A stretch of 64,000 bases of DNA from Dasypus novemcinctus (taxonomy: Eukaryota; Chordata; Mammalia; Cingulata; Dasypodidae), in the NCBI RefSeq assembly GCF_030445035.2, contig NC_080682.1:30486770-30550769 (forward strand), in the 5' to 3' direction. The notes under the pieces are model-generated. The model saw nothing but the letters and a program-made list of their open reading frames with translations, was not told where the DNA came from and searched no databases. Shown here one piece after another: positions 1 to 12,538 of the stretch (the stretch's first letter is position 1; each line of letters begins with the position of its first letter). The position numbers were made by a program, and so were the translations under genes.

Positions 1-309
<309 letters not shown>

Positions 310-331
310 ACAAATAAAAAAAAAAAAAAAA

Positions 332-589
332 CTTTGCTCTCAAAAAAAAAATACATAGAAAGAATTAAATTATAGGAAGAAAATGAAAAATGAAGAAAAT
401 GAGTATCTCAATAAACAGATATTCTAAGATGGAATCAAATAAAAATTCTCTAGTTTAGAACCACAGTTATGAAACAAAATATTCCCTAGCATATTTCTTC
501 AGCAGATTGGAGTGGGCAGGAAAAAAAATTCACTGAAATCAGAGGTAAAACAATTAAAATAATCCACAGTGATAAATGATATAATAATA
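332..589. other. AT-rich spacer, no gene seen
   Basis: A-rich sequence between the RPS12 retrocopy and an L1-like 3' end. No coding signal or recognisable repeat family. Confidence 0.4.
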
Positions 590-832
590 ATAATAGGGTG
601 GATTGGGGGAAATACTTTGGATAGTAGTAATATTTTGGAAATGCTCTTTGATCATTAGTTTAAATGTTTAACAACAATGCAAGGTATTGGTGGAAGGGTG
701 AAGTATGAGAGTCTTGTATGATGTTATATTTGTTTGTTTTTTATGTTCACAACTATTATTATACACTTCTTGTTAATGTATGTTTATATAAGTGATATAT
801 TTCAATGTTTTTTTTTTAATGGAAACAAAATA
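590..832 (+). mobile_element. LINE-1 3' UTR-like fragment
   Basis: Resembles the tail of a lineage-specific L1. The same ordered words (a 'caatgcaaggt.ttgg' stretch, then 'gttcacaact..tatacact', then 'gatatattcaat' before an A-rich end) recur at about 4680-4916 and partly at 17940-18025. It looks like a 5'-truncated copy. Family assignment is by internal repetition and general L1 layout only. Confidence 0.55.
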
Positions 833-904
833 ATTCAGGTTGAGGAACAGAAAGAATAAGGAATGAAAAAAAAACTCAACAGAAACTGGGAGATGAGTAG
901 GACA

Positions 905-3014
905 CAATCGAGTAATATATTATACACATATAGCAGTTCAATTCATTGAATGCCAGTGACAAATGAGAACTCTGAAATTAGAAAGGAGAAAATCAATGTG
1001 TTATGTAAGGGAAGTCCCATAAAATTAAGTGCTACTTTCTCATCAGAAAACATAGAAGCAAGAAGGCAGATACATGAAATATTAAAAATGGTGAAAGAAA
1101 ATAACTAACTTTCAAGAAATTTATGTCTAATGAGGGTAACTTTCAAAAATAAGAAAGAGATTTAGTCATTGACAGATAAATAAAAATAAAAATAAAAAAG
1201 CAAGAATCACAGGAAAGTGGAGGTTGAATGAGTCACCTCCATGCAACATTTCTCTGACAATAGCCACCTGCTAGCAAACCAGGCAGAGGAAAAACTGTTT
1301 TTAGGTCATTCTTTTCCTGAAACCATGGGAGAGGATCTATACCCCATTAGTAAGTCCCTGGTCCAATTTTAATAACTTAAGCTGGGCAATTTTTTTTATT
1401 TTTGAGCCAAAAATTAAAGAAGAGCGATGAAAAATATAACACTAGACAAGAAAGGGAAATTGACCATCATGATAAACTCAATAACCTATTCATATGCCTA
1501 GACATCAGGAAAAATTACAAGTCCCTTGCAAAAACAGGAAGAAATGGTAGAGTCAAAGGGAAAAGCCAGATATCCTGATGAGACACAGGATTTAAGAAAA
1601 CCAATTGATGATAATCACACAAAACTCCTAAATCAATTTAGGGAGTTGAAGGAAAATAAAACTAAAGAGAAAAAGGATAAATAAAAAGATACTGTGTGAG
1701 CATAAAGAACAAACAGAAAGCCTACAAAGAAAAGTAACAGAGCTTATAGGACTGAAAGGCACAATAGATGAGATTAAAAAAAATGTTAGAGGCATACATC
1801 AGATTTGACTTGATGGATAACAGAATTAGTGAAGTCAAAGTCAGAGCATCTGGACTTGAAAAGACAGGATAACAGATTGAGAAAAGAAGGGAAAAATGCA
1901 ACAGAGTTTCAGGAAATTGATTGACGAAGCAAAACACGCAAATATACACATTACCAGTGTCCCAGAAGAAAAGAAAAGAAAAAGGGTAAAAAGAATTTTT
2001 AAGGAAATAATGACCAAAATCATCCCTACTTTTATGAAGGATATAAATATCAATATCCAAGGAGGATAACAGGCCCCAAAAAGAAAAAAAAAAAAAGGAA
2101 TAGACCTATTCTGAGACATCTTCTGTTCAGAATGACAAACATTAGCACTAAAGAGAGGACTCTGAAAGCATTAAGAGAAAAGCAATGAATCATATAAAAA
2201 GGAACCTCAATAAGACTAAGTGCCAATCCTTTGTTAGACACCAAAGAAGTTAGAAGAAAAGGGCCTAATGTATTTAAGCTACTGAAAGAGAAAAAAATGT
2301 CAGCCAGGAATTCTCTACCTGGCAAAACTTTCCTTCAAAACTGAGGGTGAGTTTAAAGTCTTCACAGACAAACAAAAACTGGGAGAGTATGATACCAAAT
2401 GATAAGAACTGTAGGGAATGCTGCAATCTGAAAGGAAAAATAAGGGACTTAGAGATAAATGTGGAAATGAAGATTATTAGGAAGGGTAAATTAAAGGATA
2501 AAAAGACAGACAATAGTGAGAGATGAAAACAGAAGACCAAAGGATTAAATTGGTAAAGTAAATAATGCCTTTATAATAATAAAATCGAATGTTAATAGAT
2601 TGAACACCACAATAAAAAAAACGTAGCCTGACAAAATGGGGTAAAAAATGAGCCATCTATAAGCTGTCTACAAGAGACTGACCTTAGAATTAAGGACAAA
2701 ATGGGGTTGAAAGTGAAAGTTGGAAAAAGATATTCCATGCAAATAGTAACCAAAAAAGGACTGGAGTAATGACACTATGATTGGACAAAATAGATGATAC
2801 TCAAAGAGAGGAAATATTTGGAAACCACATATCTGATAAGGGTTTGATATCCATTTTATCTAAAGAAATCAACTTAACCATCAAAAGACAAGCAACCCAA
2901 TTTTAAAAATGGGCTAAAAGCTTGAAAAGACATTTCTATGATTAGGAAATATAAATTGGCAAAACACACATGAAAAAAATGTTCAATATCACTACTACTT
3001 GGGAAATGCAGATC
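905..3014 (+). mobile_element. LINE-1 remnant: 5' region, ORF1 and ORF2 pieces
   Basis: Old L1 in sense orientation. Around 1210-1340 it looks like an L1 5' leader. 1560-2550 is a decayed ORF1-like region rich in Lys/Glu codons, with a readable stretch 'SARNSLPGKTF' near 2300. 2580-2830 resembles ORF2 endonuclease/early RT sequence. From about 2850 the sequence jumps to the ORF2 C-terminal part ('aaatgggctaaaagcttgaa', about 2907), so most of ORF2 has been deleted. Frames are full of stops. No intact ORF1 or ORF2 protein can be made. Confidence 0.75.
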
Positions 3015-3028
3015 AAAATGACAGTGAG

Positions 3029-3445
3029 GGGTGGCGGACTTGGCCCAGTGGTTAGGGCATCCATCTATCACTTGGGAGGTCTGCAGTTCAAACCCTGGGC
3101 CTCCTTGACCCGTGTGGAGCTGACCCATGCACTGTGCTGATGCGCGCAAGGAGTGCCGTGCCATGTAGGTGTGTCCCCCAGGTAGGGGAGCCCCACATGC
3201 AAGGAGTGCACCTCAGAAGGAGAGCTGCCCAGTGCGAAAGAAAGTGCAGCCTGCCCAGGAATGGTGCCATACACATGGAGAGCTGACACAACAAGATGAT
3301 GCAACAAAAAGAAACGCAGATTCCAGTGCCACTGACAACAACAGAAGCGGACAAAAGAAAGCACAGCAAATAGACACAGAGAACAGACAACCAGGGTGGG
3401 GGGGGGGGGGTTAGGGGAGAGAAATAAATAAATAAATCTTTTTTA
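3029..3445 (+). mobile_element. DAS-type tRNA-derived SINE
   Basis: tRNA-like head with a B-box-like 'gcagttcaaac' near 3082, a long unique body and an A-rich 'aaataaataaat' tail. It is flanked by a 14-bp target duplication with one mismatch, AAAATGACAGTGAG (3015-3028) and AAAATGACAATGAG (3446-3459). The host is the 3' part of an L1, which resumes in register after the SINE. The family is the one typical of Xenarthra, by recall. Confidence 0.9.
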
Positions 3446-4920
3446 AAAATGACAATGAGATATAATTTCACATCTTATAGAATTTCCATTTTTCAAAAAA
3501 TAGAAAACTACAAGAGCTTGAAATGATGTGAAGAAATAGGAACCCTCTTCACCATTGGAAGGAATGTAGAGTGGGGCAGACTCTGTGGAAGCAGTTTGGC
3601 AGTACTTCAAGAAACTGAATATAGAGCTGCTATATGATCCAAGAATCCTGTTATTAGGATTATTTTCAGAACTGAAAGCAGGGTTGCAAACTGACATGTA
3701 CAAACTGATATTCATAGCAACAGTATTCACATTTGCTAAAATATGAAACTAGTCCAAGTGTCCATCAACAGATGAATGGATAAATAAAATTTGGAAAATA
3801 CTTACAATGGAATACTATGTGAGAAGAAATGAAATCAGGATGCACATGATCATATGGATAAACCTTGAAAAAATTATGTTCAATGAAAAAAGCTAGACAT
3901 AAAAGGACAAATATTGTATGGTCTCACTAACGTGAACTAATTATGATGAGTAAACTCATGGAGATAATCTCTAGAGTATAGGTTACTGGAAATAGAATGT
4001 GGTTTGAAAATGGGAGTTGATGTGTAAGTACGTAACATTTTTCGTAAGGTTAATTGTGGAAATGTGGAAATGAATAGAGTTGATAATAACACATTATAGT
4101 GAGTATAACAAACATGGCTGATTTTTAAATAAGATTGTGGCTAAAGCAGTAGTCTGTAAATATAAATGAAAATGGAAAGGAAACTAGAGAATAATCTAGG
4201 GAATGTATAACTGATTTAGGTGGTAGAGAAAGATTTGGTCAATATAAATATAGGAATGCTATTCTTTTACAAAGTGTTAAGTATATGTTGATACACAGGA
4301 AAATTACTACTAAAAATACTCATGGACCAGAGTTAACAGCAATATTACAATATTTTGCAGCAATAGGAAGAAGATATATCAATTCTAAGGGACAACAACA
4401 GGGGGTTTAAGGGGCTATGGGATTTTTCATTTTGGAGTAGTGAAAATGTTCTATAATTGACTGAGGTAATGACAGCACAACTCGGTGATGGAAATGAGAG
4501 CCGCTGAATATACACTTTGAAGGGATTCTACAAAGCATGGAACTGTATAACACAGGGACTCAGTGGTGGGTGATGGACTGTGGTTAACAGGACAAATATG
4601 AGAATATTCTCCCATGAACTATGACGAATATTGTAATTAGTAATATGGGGTGTTAATAATTGGGTGGGTTGGGTGAAAAAATACACCAAATATAAGATAA
4701 AGGCTATAGTTAAGTAGCAATATTTTGGCAATACTCTGTCATAGTTTGTAAAAAATGTTTCCCAACAATGCAAGGTGTTGGGGTGGAGTGGTCCACGGGA
4801 ACCCTATATGATGATATGCATGTTTATTTTATAAGTTCACAACTTTTACTATACATTTGGTGTTTATGTATCATCATGAATGAATGATATACTTCAATAC
4901 AATTTTATTTGAAAAAATGG
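3446..4920 (+). mobile_element. LINE-1 ORF2 end and 3' UTR
   Basis: Continuation of the L1 interrupted by the SINE. It carries the usual 3' order: the ORF2 C-terminal region ('gaatcctgttattagg', 'gtccatcaacagatgaatgg', 'ggtctcact'), then a long 3' UTR ending near 4916 with the same tail motif as 590-832. Heavily mutated and not coding. Confidence 0.75.
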
Positions 4921-5499
4921 TATTCCCAGGCAAAGAGGACACTGTATAGTGATAATAAGGTCAACTCAACTAGGAGATATATCACTTATAAATCCATATA
5001 CACAATTGGGGATTGAAACATATGCCTCATAAGAAAAGCATATTTAGCTACCAACGTCTTGTCCAGGGATGAGAAGTCATTTGTAAATAGGGTGTTTGAA
5101 AATGTTGTTAGTTAAGTTGTGTCAAAACTGAAAGACTTTATGATAAAGTCTTTATCTGCAAAGAAGTTTAGAAAGGGTAAAAGAAACCATGGGAAGCCAA
5201 CGGAAACTAGAAGTCAGCAGATCCTAGAAAAGAAATGAGAAAATACTGCTATGTGCATTGTCATGTGATATAAAAGCCAAGGAATTCCAAAGATTTCCAA
5301 TGAGCCAGAAGAAACTGCTGATAGGAGAAAGTAAGCCCCATAGCTTCTTGAGGTGAACAAATTAAATTCCTGCTGTTAAGCAAAACTATTGTACAAATAT
5401 TTGATTTAGGGTCTAGGAAACTAAAACATACACCCTGCAATGCAGTTTGGAATATATGAAGCTAGTATTAACAGATTTAAAGGGAGAAATAAATGTTTT
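4921..5499. other. Unassigned A-rich interval
   Basis: No reading frame or repeat family recognised. It probably belongs to the surrounding L1 debris. Confidence 0.3.
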
Positions 5500-6260
5500 A
5501 CATAAATAATAGAAAACTTCAATACAACCACTTTCAATAATGGATAGTACATCAAGACAAAGGTCTATAAGAAAATAGAAGACTTAAATGATGCTATAAC
5601 TAAACCTAAAAGACATATATATAGAACACTTCACCCCAAAATAGCAGAATACACATTCTTCCCTAGTACACAAAGATCATTCTCTAGGACAGACAATCTG
5701 TTAGGTTGCTACCTAAGTCTCAACAAATTGAAAAATATTGAAATCATGAAATGTATCTTTTCTGTCCACAATGGAACGAAAATAGAAATCAATAACAGAA
5801 TGAAAATTTGAAACTCTCAAGTATGGTAAAATTAAACAAGACACTTAAACAACTAATGGACCAAAGAAGAAATGTGAGGGAATTTAGGAAATATCTTGAA
5901 AGGAATTAAAAGAAAAGTACAACATACCTAAACTTATGGGATACACCAAAAACAGTGCTGAGAGAGAACTTTACAGCTCTAAATGTTTACTCTAATAAAG
6001 AAGAAATATCTCACATCAGAGAACTAATGTCACATCTTGAGGATCTAGATAAAGAAGAATACAGCAAACATAAAGTGAATAGAAGATCAGATTGGAGATA
6101 AATGAAATAGAGAAATTAAAAAAAAAACAGTAGAGACTCAATGAAAGCAAAAATTGGTTCTTGGAAAAGATCAATAATTTTAACAGGCTGACAATGAACA
6201 AAAGGGACAGCATGCAAATAATTAAATTAGAAATGAAAAGCGGGACATTACCAGAAAACT
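5500..6260 (+). mobile_element. LINE-1 ORF2 reverse-transcriptase-region fragment
   Basis: A sense L1 ORF2 remnant. The order of readable pieces matches the RT-domain stretch of ORF2: 'agaacactt.accccaaaatagcagaatacacattcttc', later 'aacagtgctgagagagaac', then 'aaaattggttcttggaaaagatcaa'. Numerous stops and small indels. Not functional. Confidence 0.7.
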
Positions 6261-6702
6261 ATTGGTTCTGAGAACTGGGCACAAGCATTGCCTATAGGAG
6301 AATATAGAGTTGCCAACTACTGATGTAGAGTAAAGGCAAAACGAGGTCAAGTATTTCTGTAAGGACAGAGCTGACTCCTGGCTATGGACTTTGAAGGCCA
6401 AGTGGAATTGTTGTCTCTGTCCCAGGGTAAAGAGAAAAAAAATCAAATCAAATGACTTGATAAAGAACAGGGAGAAAGAAAAAAGAAACAAACATGTGAT
6501 TCAAAGACGAATGTCCATTGGACTAGCCAGGGCACAGACCATGACTTAAAATGCAGAGATTCAAAGACCTGTTATGAGATGTCTTTGAATCCATGGATTA
6601 GGAGAGTGTTGATAAGGAAGCTGATATGGTATGTACACTCTTGCTGTTCCCTCTCTATGGAACTCCTCTTACTCTTTCTTTGTCTTGCTTCCTGTTACTA
6701 AA
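6261..6702. other. Unassigned interval
   Basis: No supported gene. It includes the first copy of the target duplication of the next element (6693-6702). Confidence 0.3.
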
Positions 6703-7069
6703 TTTTTTTTTTCAAATTCTACTCAATTTATTCATTTTTTAAAAAATATTACATTCAAAAAATATGAGGTCTCCATTCACCCCCACCGCCCCCACCCCAC
6801 CACTCCCCCCACAGTAACACTCTCTCCCATCATCATGACACATCCATTGTATTTGGTGAGTACATCTCTGGGCATCACTGCACCCCATGGCCTGTGGTCC
6901 ACACCATAACCCACACTCTCCCACATTCCATCCGGTGGGCCATGGGAGGACATACAATGTCCAGCAGTTGTCCCTGGAGCACCACCCAGGACAACTCCAA
7001 GTCCCGAAAATGCCTCCACATCTCATCTCTTCCTCCCATTCCCGACACCCAGCAGCCACCATGGCCACT
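6703..7069 (-). mobile_element. 5'-truncated retrotransposon 3' end, probably xenarthran L1
   Basis: A 367-bp insertion on the minus strand. Its minus-strand 3' end is an A-run (T-run at 6703-6712), and it is bounded by a perfect 10-bp target duplication TGTTACTAAA (6693-6702 and 7070-7079). The C-rich body is much less mutated than its surroundings. I take it for the 3' part of a lineage-specific L1, because the same sort of block is common in armadillo DNA in my memory. Family name uncertain; insertion boundaries firm. Confidence 0.75.
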
Positions 7070-7614
7070 TGTTACTAAACTTTAAAAACTAAACTCAGAT
7101 GTTATATCTTCTAGGTCTTAATTCAGCCGTAGTTTACTATAAGGCAGAGAGTCATCTTACAGAATTGAACATAAAGGTGTCTAGCAGTACTTATTGAAAT
7201 TTTAAAAAAATATTACCCCAAAGTACTATAGATAATATGGATATAATACTTACAAATCAATTATATAAAGTTAAATTGGGGGGCGGTGACTAAAAAAACA
7301 CATGGAATTTCTAGGGCAGTGAAACTATTCTTGTGATACTGTAAGGGTGAATAAGTGACATATACATTAGTGTAAAGAACTGTACAACACAAAGAGTTAA
7401 CCATAATGTAAATTATAGACTTTAGTTAACATTAATGTGTCAATAGTGTGCATCAATTGTAACAAATATATCATACTAATGCAAAAATGATAAAAATAGG
7501 AGAGACTGTGAAAGGGTAGTATATAGGAACTCTATTTTTAGCATAATTTTTCTTTAAACCTAAAATTACTGTAAAAATAGTCTTTTAAAATAAATATGTA
7601 AATGATAACATAAA

Positions 7615-7765
7615 ACCAGTGGCTTTTGTTTTACACAGATCTGAGTTCAAGTCCACCATTGTTACTCTCTGATTATTTGATTATAGCAAGTTGTTTAGTA
7701 TCTCTGAGTGTCACTTCATTTAGATATTATATGAGATAATCATGATCGAAAGCATTGAGGAGAAG
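7615..7765 (+). mobile_element. MIR-like ancient SINE
   Basis: Core words of MIR can be followed: a 'tctgagttcaagtcc' B-box area, 'caagttgtttagtatctctgagtgtcacttc' in the central core, then 'atgagataat'. Very diverged. Assignment by pattern only. Confidence 0.5.
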
Positions 7766-7989
7766 ATTTAAGTGTTAGCTTGAAAAATTTCTATTTGGTA
7801 ACCATCATATAGAATGTACACCAAAGATGCTAGTTACCTTTTATTTTGCTTTCTTTTGTTAATAAAATTAAAGAGAAAAAGTAGAGGGAATATTTTCTTC
7901 TCTACAAACTATGTCTTAGAAAATGATGTGTATGCCAACATTTAAAGCACAATGTTTTATATGATTGGTATTCATTAAATAGATGTTAA

Positions 7990-9000
7990 ACTGGTTTAAT
8001 TACACATCTATTTTCAGGTTCATAATTTTTAAATAAAAATGTTTTTAGAATAATATTAGATTTACAGAAAAGTTGCACACATAGTACAGATGTTCCCATA
8101 TACTCGACTCTCAGATTCCTCTGATATCATCTTACATTAATATGGTACATTTGGCACAACTAAATTAACTAAATTCAATAATTTACTCAGAATTCCTTAG
8201 GTTTGATCTAACATCTTTATTCTATTCTAGAATCCATCCAGGATACCACATTATACTTAGACATCATGTTTCCTTAAGCACCTCCAAATAGTCACAGTTT
8301 CTCAGACTTTCCTTATTTTTCATGACCTTTACAGTACTGAGGAAGACTGCTCAGATTTTTGGGGCCTATCTATCAGCTTGAGTTTGTTTGATATTTTTGT
8401 CATGATTATATTGAGGTTATAGGTTTTGGAGAGGAAGATCATAAAGGGGAAGTTCCATAGCATTACATCTTATAAAAGGTGTATACTAACAATATGACTA
8501 ACCACTGTTGAAGTTAACCTTGATGATTTGTCTTAGGCAGTGCTTATCTGGTTTCTTCAGTAGAGTTACTCTCCCCCTTCCCCTTTCCATAATGTACCTT
8601 TTAGAAGGAAGTCACTTTGTATACCCCACACTAAAAAGTGGAGCATTATGATCTATTTCCTTATAAGTGTAGAATCTATATAAATCATTTGGAATTGTTC
8701 TATATGGGGAATTTGTTCTCACCATCTGTTTTTTATTCAATCATTCATTTATATCAGTATGGACACACGAAATATTTATTTTATAGTTTGGCTAACATTC
8801 CAATACTGTGCTATTTATTTTCTCTCACATTTTTCCAGCTTTGCCCATTGAGAGCTCTATTGTCTCCTGTCCTATTGATATACCCTCAACATTGTGTGTG
8901 CATGTGTATTTTTGTTGTTTTGGTTTTGGTTATTTTTCCACTTTTAATTTTTAGTTTTTTCTTACTTTCTGACACTAAAATATGTTCTAGTTAATCTTAT
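7990..9000 (-). mobile_element. Ancient LINE-1 3' region (antisense)
   Basis: Reads as the complement of an old L1M-type 3' UTR. 'agaaaagttgcacacatagtacag' near 8070, a 'ccatccaggataccacattatac' zone, and near 8840 'ccagctttgcccattgagagctc' are characteristic of such elements. No intact reading frame; the longer open stretches here are chance. Confidence 0.6.
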
Positions 9001-10639
9001 ACATTCTTTGTGATAGACTTAGATTAGGCAAATCTCCCAAAGCCCAATTACATTTCATTGGACAATGATATTAGAAACCAAGATCTGGGTACTGGATAAC
9101 CATGTATTTTTATTATAGTCAAGGAGTATTATTTATGTCCCAATTAACACCTCAACTGGAGAAATAGGCCACCTATTTCCATAACCAAAAAGACAAATTA
9201 AGCTCTTTCTTACATTTTGCTCATGTTTCTTAATTGGTAGGGAATCAGGGGACTTCAGGAAATGACCATCCCTAGACTCTGGTATTTTGCATCATTCATG
9301 TTAAGTACTCCTCCGGGGAGGCCAAAAAAAAATCATTCAACAGTTAAAATTTTGTGTGATGCTGGAGTTCAGAAAGTGTGGCATGAAACTGGGAACATCT
9401 TACTTTGTGCTCTAGCAGGCAGGTGAGAAACCTTAACTTCTTTGTGAGATTCCTTTTCCAGAATAATCAGACAGCATTTAGAAGTACTTTTTCTTCTTGT
9501 CTGAATAGTTGTTTCCAAATTGCCTTGGAGAAAAAGGAGGACACCAGCATATCCTAACGTCCTCATAGAAGCTGGTAAGATTTTTATTGAGTAATAACTT
9601 ACTTGAATTTTTTAATGCTTGGAGAAAGTCAATCCATTCAAGTCCACAGTTAAGTATCTAATACAGATAAGGCACTGTAGAAAGATAGTGTATGGACTTT
9701 TATAGGAGTTATTTACAATCTAAAACATGAAGTTCGAAATAAAAGGTGTGCATATCAGTTCTTGATTCGAATGGCTACTATAAGGTAAGAGCTACTGGTA
9801 GTTAGTACTGAGAGGGACAAGGAAAGAGAAATATTATATTTGGGTGTTTCAGCAAATACTTCATGGAGGTGACCATTTTGTCATTGATGTAGTAGTTTGC
9901 AGATTTCCCACCACCTCCTCAATGAAAAGTAAGTATAAAATAATATAGGACACCATAGAATTGTACCTATGGGAAATCCTTTCGAATCCTTTGGTTCATT
10001 TCACAAATATTAATTTGGCACCTACCTTTATTCCAGATGCTGAAATTTAACAGTAAACAAATAGAAAGCCAAGTCCTTATATTGCTTCCATTCTAATGCT
10101 AATCATTCTTATGACATGACATCCTATTGTGTAAAAATTATATGCTTTATATGTGTACATGTCTGCCTCTTTATCTATCTTACCTGTCTGTCACATGTAT
10201 CTCTTCTTCTCTGTTTAAATATTTAGTTGATAGAAACAACAAACATTTTTTCATTTCTTTATGCTGAAGAATTTTTACAAAAAATACAATTGCATAACTT
10301 CCCAGAATGCAAGAGAACTTATAGTAAATGACAGTGCAGTGATATTTATGTAATTCCATATTTACTCCAAAACTTCCTTTATATCTGATTCACCATCTCA
10401 CTCAAGCTCCTAGATATTAATCCTGCCTTAAGATTATCATTGTTCCTCCTGCTTGTTCAAAAGAAGATTTGAGTTTCAGTGATATGCCAATGTAGACATG
10501 CAACCACTTCTACTCCTAAGATAAGATTTTAAATATCTTTATTTATCAATGCAGGATGTGATTACAATATATTTTCTAATATTAACAAAAGGGACATCTT
10601 AAAATGGAAATCTTCACCTATTTCTGATCTTTAGAAAGT
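9001..10639. other. Intergenic, no gene recognised
   Basis: No coding signal. 9985-10100 resembles a very old interspersed repeat (the 'caaatatt..ttggcacctac..ttattccagatgctg' word order), but the family cannot be fixed by eye. Confidence 0.35.
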
Positions 10640-11520
10640 AGTTTTCTTCCCCAAAGACAACAGCTGTTATGCGTTTCCTAGGTACTCTTCAAAATACAAT
10701 CTATTTATATAAAACACAATACTTTCATGTGTTGTATAATATATAGTATTTTGCTATTAATTAAAATTTTACCATTTGAAGTTCTAATTCAGCCTTTGAT
10801 TTTTTGCATTTATCATATATTTTAGAGACCACTGCCTATGTACTTGCTTTGTTTTTAATCAATGATTGCATAAAAATATCACCCATGATTTATTCATTCC
10901 CAATCTCTTGGACATTTAATTTGTTTTCCATCTTTTGGTACATTGGAAAGGGTTTTGTGAGTGAGAGTAAGTGTATAATGTATGAAGTTGTATCACGGGC
11001 TTATGACTCTGTACAACTGTGATATTATAGATGTTGAAAACCATCCCCTAATAGTCTGCCATCACTAGAACTCATACGAAAAAACATGAGGCTGATGGTT
11101 TCCCACACCTTTGCCAGCACTACATGTTAACATTCATCAAAGCATCAGTTTACTAATATAATATATGAAAAGTGCATCTACTTAGAATGACTATGTTTAA
11201 CAGTGAATGAAATTTAATATCTTTTCCTATGTATAATTCTTCTTTAAAGAGAAAGTGATTTTGTAAAATTGGTTCTTTGCCAATTATTCACTCGTGTTGT
11301 CATTTTAAAGGCTGATTTGTGAAATATATGTACAATTAAAGAAATATACTTTAATGTATCATATGTGCTTTAAAAATATTTTACCAGTTAGACACTTCAT
11401 TTGCTTGTGCTTATGCTATTATTAGAGGAATAAGTGTGGTAATGTACATAAAACAATTTGCCCAGTGTAATGGCATATAGTTATATATAAATAAATATTA
11501 GTTCAATTTTTGTTTGTCTT
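10640..11520 (-). mobile_element. Very old L1 fragment upstream of the OR gene
   Basis: Looks like complement of an ancient L1 3' portion ('ccatcttttggtacattgg', 'cacacctttgccagcactac', 'actcgtgttgtcattttaaaggctgattt'). The same old L1 segment lies upstream of the OR remnant in copy B (58480-59760) and in copy A (38580-39240). It may therefore mark a shared ancestral OR block. Confidence 0.5.
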
Positions 11521-12477
11521 CTTTTCCTAGAAGACAATATATGGATGGTCAAAATACAGATGACAAAAAAATTCTATTGAAAAGCTTTAGCTCTGAATTT
11601 GAACTTCCTTACCTCATTTTCTAGACCCTTGGTACTTAAGCTTTAAACAAAAAATTGAAAAAATGATCTGATTTAAGTCAAATGTCCTCTCTCTCCTTTT
11701 TCATAAATACAGATAGTCTCAGTGTCTCTTCATATTTTAGGAAAACATGTTGAGAGAGTCAGAAAAATAATGAATAAGGGGAAGAATTTAACTATGGACA
11801 ATATGGTATGGATCAAAAATTCAATGAGAGGTTGAATTTAGAACAGAAAATTACTAAAAAGATTTGAGAGGAGAAATGAAAGGAAATAAACTCAGCCAAG
11901 GCAATAGGCAGCAGGCTTCTTGGACTGTTGTTTATTGCACTGCATTTCTCTATCACCCAACTACTCAGTAAGTTAAAATCTTGTTTCTTGTCTGCCTATC
12001 TCTGTGTATGTGTTCGTGCATGTTAGATTTCTTAAGGATGATGCTCTCAAATGTTTAGACAATCATTAACTGCATGTTCAGAATACTACTAGAAGTGTCT
12101 TTCATGACTGGATTAACAGGTCCAAAAAAGAACTCACTGAAGGAAATTATGCGTAGTTTTTTTGCTGTTTTTGTTTCCACGCTACCCCTAATATTTTCCC
12201 TGCTGAAACTAAAAAAAAAGATATTCAGATCAGGAAATGGCCTACCTGTGCCAAATCCACAAAGTTAACATTTACTTACATCTGAATAGTCATTTATTGT
12301 TTCATTATTTTCTTATTTCACCCTACTATGCCATCAGGTCTATACTTTTAATAAGTACTATGATAACATTTCATTCAGGAAAAATCGATATGTGGAAAGT
12401 AAGTGATTACCAATTGCTAAAATGATGTTCCATGGTCAAGGTATACTCACCCTCCAAATAAGGTTTTTATAAAATTA

Positions 12478-12494
12478 TTTTTTTCTCCTTTCAG
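12478..12494 (+). promoter_or_regulatory. Candidate splice acceptor before OR coding exon
   Basis: A pyrimidine tract ending in CAG at 12494, 44 bases before the start codon. Mammalian OR genes usually have one coding exon joined to upstream non-coding exons, so this is a plausible acceptor. The related position upstream of the OR pseudogene (about 60897-60910, 'ttctttctcctagc') is recognisably homologous. Confidence 0.5.
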
Positions 12495-12538
12495 ATGAAC
12501 TATTTCTAACCTATGCTTTCTCCAAATCGACTGGAATA

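Noticed and set aside
3068..3471. Open frames over the SINE at 3029, with similar ones at 18177-18623, 23092-23487 and 49992-50374
   Set aside because: They recur in the same place in each SINE copy, on either strand, and reflect the SINE consensus.
6739..7085. Overlapping open frames in the C-rich insertion at 6703
   Set aside because: The insertion is a retrotransposon tail with a target duplication; frames on both strands are chance.
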